DNA from: Rhodobacteraceae bacterium NBU2976
GTDB lineage: Bacteria; Pseudomonadota; Alphaproteobacteria; Rhodobacterales; Rhodobacteraceae
Length of the DNA stretch: 64,000 nt
Direction: 5' to 3'
Assembly: GCA_023630215.1 (NCBI GenBank)
Contig: JALPRQ010000001.1
Coordinates: 1,054,001-1,118,000, forward strand
Shown: piece after piece, positions 59,482 through 64,000 of the stretch
How the letters are laid out: every line of letters starts with the position of its first letter
Position numbering within the stretch: position 1 is the first letter of the stretch
Position numbers and translations under genes: made by a program
Notes under the pieces: model-generated
The model's input: only the letters and a program-made list of their open reading frames with translations
What the model was told of the DNA's origin: nothing
The model's database searches: none

Positions 59482-60900
59482 TTAGCTGGCCAACACATTC
59501 TTGAAGGACCACGGGTCGGATTCGTCGATGTCTTCGGCGAATTGTGTCCAGCGGTTCGTCAGGGGGGTCCAGTCGGTATAATGGGCTTCGAGCGGGCCCA
59601 GATAGGGGCGTTGAATTTCCAGACAGCGGTGGTGATCCATTTCGTCGGTTTCCACGATCCCCGCAGTGGGGTTCTCCAGTGCCCAAACCATCCCCGCCAG
59701 CACCGCCGATGATACCTGCAATCCGGTGGCATTCTGAAAAGGGGCAAGGTCGCGGGTTTCTTCGATCGAAAGGCGAGAGCCGTACCAGATAGCGTTCTTG
59801 TTATGCCCATAAAGCAATACGCCCAGCTCATCGATCCCTTCGGTGATTTCGTTTTCGTCAAGAATATGATGTTTGCTTTGGATGATGCCCGAGCCAAAAG
59901 TCTCGTGTAGCGACAAGACCGCGTCATCACACGGGTGATAGGCATAGTGACAGGTCGGGCGATAGTCGGGCGACGCGCCCTGACCCACGGTATAATAATC
60001 CGAGATCGAGATCGCTTCGTTATGGGTGACAAGGAAGCCATATTGCGGGCCGGGTGTCGGGCACCAGCTGTGCACACGGGTAATGGCCCCCGGGCGTTCG
60101 ATCCAGATCGCGGCCTGACATCCGGTGTCATGGGTATGGGCATCTTCGGGCAGCCACGATTCATGCGTGCCCCATCCCAATTCGGCGGGTTGGAATCCCT
60201 CGGCGATGAAGCCCTCGACCGACCAGGTATTCACGAATGTACCGATTTTCTTGTGGCGGGTGGATTTCTGTGTGTCGCGCTCGGCGATATGCACGCCCTT
60301 GACCCCCAAGGACTGCATCAGACTGGCCCAGTCTTCTTTTGTGTTGGGGGTCGGAACGACCAAACCCAGATCATTTGCCAATATTTCCAGCGCTTCTTTC
60401 ACGAACCACGAAACCATGCCGGGGTTAGCCCCGCAACAGCTTACTGCCGTGGTGCCGCCGGGATGACGCATCTTTTCATCGCGAACCTTTTGGCGCAGTG
60501 CATAGTTGGTGCGCGCCGCATTGTCGGGCGTGTCGAAATAATAGCCAGCCCACGGTTCGACCACTGTATCAATATAAAGGACGCCAAGTTCCCGGCAAAA
60601 TTTCATGATATCCAACGAGGAAGTGTCCACAGACAGGTTGACACAAAATCCTTTGCCCTCGGGGAATAGTTCGCCCAGAACGTCGCGATAGCTTTCCTTG
60701 GTAATGGCGGTCTGAATATGTCGGATCCCGCGCTGTTTCAGGAAGGTCTGAGCACTGGGGTCCGGATCAATCACGGCCATTTTGCGCAGGTCAAAATCGA
60801 AATGCCGTTCGATCAAAGGAAGTGTCCCGCGCCCGATCGAGCCAAATCCGATCATGACCACGGCGCCGTCGATATGTCCATAATTCGCATAGGATGTCAT
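59482..60900 (-). CDS. hss: Homospermidine synthase
   Basis: A 472-residue NAD-dependent enzyme that joins two putrescine units (or spermidine and putrescine) to make homospermidine, a major alphaproteobacterial polyamine. The Rossmann motif VVMIGFGSIGRGTLPLIERH starts the protein; LYIDTVVEPWAGYYFD and TTAVSCCGANPGMVSWFVKE are family hallmarks. The ATG at 60900 has GGAGG five bases upstream; the longer frame is unrelated. A CCCTCGG/CCGAGGG hairpin lies in its leader. Another polyamine system, the ABC operon, is 45 kb away. Confidence 0.95.
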   Translation of the reverse strand: MTSYANYGHIDGAVVMIGFGSIGRGTLPLIERHFDFDLRKMAVIDPDPSAQTFLKQRGIRHIQTAITKESYRDVLGELFPEGKGFCVNLSVDTSSLDIMKFCRELGVLYIDTVVEPWAGYYFDTPDNAARTNYALRQKVRDEKMRHPGGTTAVSCCGANPGMVSWFVKEALEILANDLGLVVPTPNTKEDWASLMQSLGVKGVHIAERDTQKSTRHKKIGTFVNTWSVEGFIAEGFQPAELGWGTHESWLPEDAHTHDTGCQAAIWIERPGAITRVHSWCPTPGPQYGFLVTHNEAISISDYYTVGQGASPDYRPTCHYAYHPCDDAVLSLHETFGSGIIQSKHHILDENEITEGIDELGVLLYGHNKNAIWYGSRLSIEETRDLAPFQNATGLQVSSAVLAGMVWALENPTAGIVETDEMDHHRCLEIQRPYLGPLEAHYTDWTPLTNRWTQFAEDIDESDPWSFKNVLAS

Positions 60901-60941
60901 TGTCGCCTCCGTTGATGTTGGGTGCGTATCCCGCATTATCG

Positions 60942-60961
60942 CCCTCGGTGCAACCCGAGGG
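60942..60961 (-). promoter_or_regulatory. Leader hairpin upstream of hss
   Basis: CCCTCGG, six-base loop, CCGAGGG: a perfect 7-base stem in the 5' leader of the homospermidine synthase gene, 41 bases before its start. Could be regulatory; no partner structure is evident. Confidence 0.4.
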
Positions 60962-61110
60962 GTTGGGCGCGCCACAAGTTTGTGCAGATGCCCCAAGGGG
61001 TGCCAAAAAATTAGGCGGCAGCTAGCAACAGGGGCAAAAACCCGTCAACGCGGCTTGTGGCCAATCAGGGCTTCTGACAGCACCAAGCTGAACCGCCGGA
61101 GTTACAAAGC

Positions 61111-61695
61111 GTGGACGATCCGCTTCACATTGTCATTGTCGAGGAAAATGCGGCCAAAGCCCGGATATTTCTGGACGGGCTAAGCGACGCGGGCGATTTC
61201 CGAACCACGATCATCAGCGAACCAACAGGGCTGGCGCGACAGCTCGCGGGATTGCGACCAGACGTGGTGTTAATTGCGATGGACAGTCCCAATCGTGACA
61301 TGATGGAACAGGTGACACTGGCGGCGACGCCGGCGCAGCGCCCGGTGGCGATGTTTGTCGATAAAACCGACAGCGAAATGATGCGGGCGGCGATCAATGC
61401 CGGGGTCAGCGCTTATATCGTTGATGGTCTGCGCAAGGATCGTATCCGCCCGATTATCGAAGCGGCAATCGCGCGGTTCCAGAATTTCTCGCAGCTGCGC
61501 GAGGAATTGCAGGCGACGAAATTGGCATTGGCCGAGCGAAAGACGCTGGATCGGGCCAAGGGCATTTTGATGAAAAAGCGTGGAATCAGTGAAGAGGATG
61601 CCTATGCCCTTATCCGCAAAGCGGCGATGGACGAAGGCAAACGTGTGGTTGATATCGCCCAAAGTATCGTGACCGCCGCGGAGTTCCTGTTATGA
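61111..61695 (+). CDS. nasT: NasT, ANTAR-domain antiterminator
   Basis: A 194-residue RNA-binding antiterminator for nitrate assimilation. Residues 1-120 are a receiver-like domain (LHIVIVEENAAKARIF); the ANTAR domain is at the C-terminus (ERKTLDRAKGILMKKRGISE, then DAYALIRKAAMDEGKRVVDI). The usual phospho-acceptor aspartate is absent: DVVLIAMDSPNRD has Ala56 at that place, in line with control by NasS binding and not phosphorylation. The start is a GTG. It overlaps nasS by four bases. Confidence 0.93.
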   Translation: MDDPLHIVIVEENAAKARIFLDGLSDAGDFRTTIISEPTGLARQLAGLRPDVVLIAMDSPNRDMMEQVTLAATPAQRPVAMFVDKTDSEMMRAAINAGVSAYIVDGLRKDRIRPIIEAAIARFQNFSQLREELQATKLALAERKTLDRAKGILMKKRGISEEDAYALIRKAAMDEGKRVVDIAQSIVTAAEFLL

Positions 61696-62822
61696 CGGTG
61701 GCACTGGACATCGGCTTTGTGCCTCTGACCGATGCGGCAAGCCTGATCGTCGCCAAAGCGTTGGGTTATGATCTGGAAGAAGGGATAGAGCTGCACCTGC
61801 ATCGCGAGGTCAGTTGGTCCAATATCCGCGACAAAGTAGCGGTTGGCGTTTATCCCGCCGCCCACATGTTGGCCCCGATGGCGCTGGCGATGAGTCTGGG
61901 GCAGGGGCAAATGACAGCCGCGGTCAGCGTGCCAATGATGCTTAGCCAGAATGGCAATACGCTTACCACGCATGCAGATCTGGCGGAACAGGTGGGGCAG
62001 GTCAGCAATCTGTCAGATCTGGCGAAACGCCTACACACTGTCGTCAAACGTCCGTTGCGGATCGGTGTCCCGTTCCCGCACAGCATGCATCTGTTGCTGA
62101 CGCAGTTCTGGCTGGATGCCTCGTTACCCAAGGGGAAGGCACGGGCAGAATTTGTGATCGCCCCGCCGTCCAAGTTGGTTGATGTTCTGGCCTCGGGCGA
62201 GATTGATGCCTTCATGGTCGGTGAGCCCTATGGCAGCCAAGCCACTGAAGACGGCGCGGTGATCTTAAGCGCCGCTTGCGAGATTTGGAGTGCGGCCCCA
62301 GAAAAAGTCCTGGGGGTCAATCGGATCTGGGCCGAGCAAAATTCTGATCAGGTCGATGCGTTGGTCCGCGCATTGGTCCGCGCCAGTTTCTGGTGTGGCA
62401 ATCCCGCCAATGCCGAAGCACTGGCAGACATTCTGTCGATGCCGCATTATCTGGGTGTGTCCGCGGATATTGTCGTTCGGGCATTGACTGGGCATTTGGT
62501 GATGGACCGCGCAGGGTCGATATATACCGGCTCTGATATCATGCGGCTGTCGGGAATGGATGTGTTGTTCCCGTGGAACAGCAAGGCGCAATGGATTGCC
62601 GAACAGGCCGCATCACATTGGGGGATATCCGTGTCGGCGGCAGAACTGGAGGCGACACGCGTTTTTCGTCCAGATATCCTGCGCCGGGCCTTGGCGGGGA
62701 TGCCGATTGATCTTCCAGTCTCTGATTCGCTTGCCGAGGGCGGAAATGCCGACATGCTGTTTGTCAAAGGGGCTGAGTCGACGATTCCGATTGGGCCTAA
62801 CCGGTTTTTTAGCGCTAAATGA
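61692..62822 (+). CDS. nasS: NasS, cytosolic nitrate sensor
   Basis: A 376-residue NrtA/CmpA-like nitrate-binding fold with no signal peptide (it begins MTVALDIGFVPLTDAASLIV), so it stays in the cytoplasm. Such NasS proteins hold NasT until nitrate or nitrite binds. Family segments include VGVYPAAHMLAPMALAMSL and GEPYGSQATEDG. Its start overlaps nasT, so the two are translated together. Confidence 0.92.
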   Translation: MTVALDIGFVPLTDAASLIVAKALGYDLEEGIELHLHREVSWSNIRDKVAVGVYPAAHMLAPMALAMSLGQGQMTAAVSVPMMLSQNGNTLTTHADLAEQVGQVSNLSDLAKRLHTVVKRPLRIGVPFPHSMHLLLTQFWLDASLPKGKARAEFVIAPPSKLVDVLASGEIDAFMVGEPYGSQATEDGAVILSAACEIWSAAPEKVLGVNRIWAEQNSDQVDALVRALVRASFWCGNPANAEALADILSMPHYLGVSADIVVRALTGHLVMDRAGSIYTGSDIMRLSGMDVLFPWNSKAQWIAEQAASHWGISVSAAELEATRVFRPDILRRALAGMPIDLPVSDSLAEGGNADMLFVKGAESTIPIGPNRFFSAK

Positions 62823-62916
62823 TCAGTTTGTGACCATATACACATGAATGCTGCGTGATAAATGATTATTTATTAGCCATATAATTGTTGAAGTCAAAAT
62901 TTTAATCAGATGACCG

Positions 62917-62945
62917 TTGACCTTTCAATCCTCCCGTCCTATCCC
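62917..62945 (+). promoter_or_regulatory. Candidate promoter of the nitrate transporter leader
   Basis: TTGACC (62917-62922), 17-base spacer, TATCCC (62940-62945). Transcription would begin near 62952, immediately before the first ANTAR hairpin at 62955, so position supports the call. Confidence 0.4.
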
Positions 62946-62954
62946 GAACGCAAC

Positions 62955-62998
62955 CACGGACATCGACGTTCGTGACACATATCCCGAAAGATCGGGAT
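62955..62998 (+). ncRNA. ANTAR (NasT) RNA target: two hexaloop hairpins
   Basis: Hairpin 1: CACGGAC-ATCGAC-GTTCGTG (62955-62974; one G-T pair). Six-base linker. Hairpin 2: ATCCCG-AAAGAT-CGGGAT (62981-62998). Both have six-base loops with A in position 1 and G in position 4, the ANTAR recognition pattern. Ten bases later a terminator begins. Confidence 0.88.
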
Positions 62999-63008
62999 CA
63001 AGAGCAAC

Positions 63009-63059
63009 GCCGCTCGATATGCGCCGCAGGAATTGCAGCGCCATATCGGGCGGCTTTTT
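63009..63059 (+). terminator. Attenuator controlled by NasT
   Basis: GCCGCTCGATATG (63009-63021) pairs with CATATCGGGCGGC (63042-63054), then TTTTT. It lies between the ANTAR hairpins and the binding-protein ATG, so NasT binding should let transcription read through. Confidence 0.88.
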
Positions 63060-63073
63060 CGTTTGAGGGGACC

Positions 63074-64000
63074 ATGAAAACACTTCTGAAGTATACGACC
63101 GTAATCCTGGGGATTGCCGGTGCCGCGTCAGCAGAGATGCTGGACCTAGAAAAGGATGAGCTGACCTTTGGCTTCATCAAGCTGACGGATATGGCACCGT
63201 TGGCGATCGCGTATGAGCTGGGCTATTTCGAAGACGAAGGCCTGTATGTCACGCTGGAGGCGCAAGCCAACTGGAAAGTCCTGCTGGATCGTGTGATTGA
63301 CGGGCAGCTGGACGGCGCTCATATGTTGGCGGGTCAACCGCTTGCTGCGACCATAGGTTATGGCACCGAGGCGCATATCGTGACGCCATTTTCCATGGAT
63401 TTGAACGGAAACGGGATCACCGTATCCAACGCTGTGTGGGAAATGATGAAATCCCATATCCCAACCGACGAAGCGGGCAGCCCGGTGCACCCGATCAGCG
63501 CCTCGGCATTGGTACCGGTGGTGCAGTCCTATCGTGACGAAGGTAAATCTTTCAACATGGGTATGGTGTTCCCAGTATCGACCCACAATTACGAATTGCG
63601 GTATTGGTTGGCGGCAGGTGGTCTACATCCCGGCTTCTATTCCGCGGACAATACGTCGGGGCAGATTGATGCCGACGTGTTGTTGTCGGTGACCCCACCG
63701 CCACAGATGCCGGCAACCATGGAAGCGGGCACGATTGACGGCTATTGCGTTGGCGAACCTTGGAACCAGCAAGCCGTGTTCAAAGGGATCGGAGTTCCTG
63801 TAATCACGGATTATCAGATCTGGAACAACAACCCGGAAAAAGTGTTTGGGCTGACCAAGGAATTCACCGAGCAATATCCAAATACGACCCTAGCGATCAC
63901 CAAGGCACTGATCCGCGCCGCGATCTGGCTGGACGAGAATGACAATGCCAACCGGAGTGAAGCGGTGTCGATCCTGTCCTATCCCGAATATGTCGGTGCG
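63074..64000 (+). CDS. Nitrate ABC transporter substrate-binding protein (partial)
   Basis: The first 309 codons of an NrtA/CmpA/NasF-type periplasmic protein; the gene runs off the window. A Sec signal peptide ([20 protein letters not shown]) is followed by [20 protein letters not shown], the typical start of the nitrate-binding fold, and [17 protein letters not shown] near residue 220. AGGGGACC precedes the ATG. Unlike the NasS neighbour it is exported. It sits behind the NasT-controlled leader and most likely opens a nitrate uptake operon. Confidence 0.93.
   Translation, partial: MKTLLKYTTVILGIAGAASAEMLDLEKDELTFGFIKLTDMAPLAIAYELGYFEDEGLYVTLEAQANWKVLLDRVIDGQLDGAHMLAGQPLAATIGYGTEAHIVTPFSMDLNGNGITVSNAVWEMMKSHIPTDEAGSPVHPISASALVPVVQSYRDEGKSFNMGMVFPVSTHNYELRYWLAAGGLHPGFYSADNTSGQIDADVLLSVTPPPQMPATMEAGTIDGYCVGEPWNQQAVFKGIGVPVITDYQIWNNNPEKVFGLTKEFTEQYPNTTLAITKALIRAAIWLDENDNANRSEAVSILSYPEYVGA

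Noticed and set aside
1-64000. CRISPR arrays or insertion sequences
   Set aside because: I saw no run of regularly spaced repeats, no cas gene and no transposase with terminal repeats anywhere in the window.

Overview
The window looks like a chromosome segment of a marine alphaproteobacterium of the Roseobacter group (Rhodobacterales). The basis is the mix of genes: several Liv-type ABC operons, polyamine transport next to homospermidine synthase, an SPOR/dac/tmk/holB/tatD run, IscA-type and dGTPase housekeeping genes, and NasT/NasS nitrate control. This is inferred from gene content and style only; no rRNA or other species marker is present.

Layout. 1-10.2 kb is mixed core sequence: an orphan helical protein, bioY, dgkA, exonuclease III, a sulfotransferase-like protein, an A-type Fe-S carrier, a dGTPase-like hydrolase, an XRE/MmyB-type regulator with a MAPEG protein and an extended SDR, and a secreted repeat protein. 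10.3-15.1 kb is a polyamine-type ABC operon. 21.5-15.1 kb (minus strand) is a cell-envelope and replication run: SPOR lipoprotein, D,D-carboxypeptidase, tmk, holB, tatD, an MBL hydrolase and an AEC transporter.

21.67-35.8 kb is a foreign island beginning at a tRNA-Ser(UGA). It holds a broken OLD-like ATPase, a prophage lysis remnant (M15 endolysin with overlapping Rz/Rz1-like spanins), and a six-gene minus-strand defence operon: HTH regulator, HsdM, DUF262-HNH (GmrSD-like), a phosphoribosyltransferase-fold protein, an HsdS specificity subunit with a NADAR (YbiA-like) domain fused to its N-terminus, and HsdR. This operon is the best candidate for an undescribed system. The island ends in a junkyard where fragments of three unrelated genes (a DEDD exonuclease, a histidine kinase and an RND pump) abut each other.

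36.3-48.7 kb is a catabolic locus: a divergent RpiR regulator, a Liv-type ABC transporter with an extra ABC ATPase lacking the signature region, a cupin, two dehydrogenases, an IlvD/Edd-type dehydratase, an aldehyde dehydrogenase and an HpcH/HpaI aldolase. This reads as a non-phosphorylative sugar-acid pathway with its own importer. 58.3-48.9 kb (minus) is a second Liv-type operon with two aryl-aldehyde-type dehydrogenases and a flotillin, divergent from an AraC regulator. 59.5-64 kb holds homospermidine synthase, then nasT-nasS and a nitrate-transporter binding-protein gene preceded by a two-hairpin ANTAR leader and a terminator. The window ends inside that last gene.

All three ABC operons with a complete binding-protein gene carry a strong hairpin directly between the binding-protein gene and the first permease gene, a layout expected to give more binding protein than membrane subunits.
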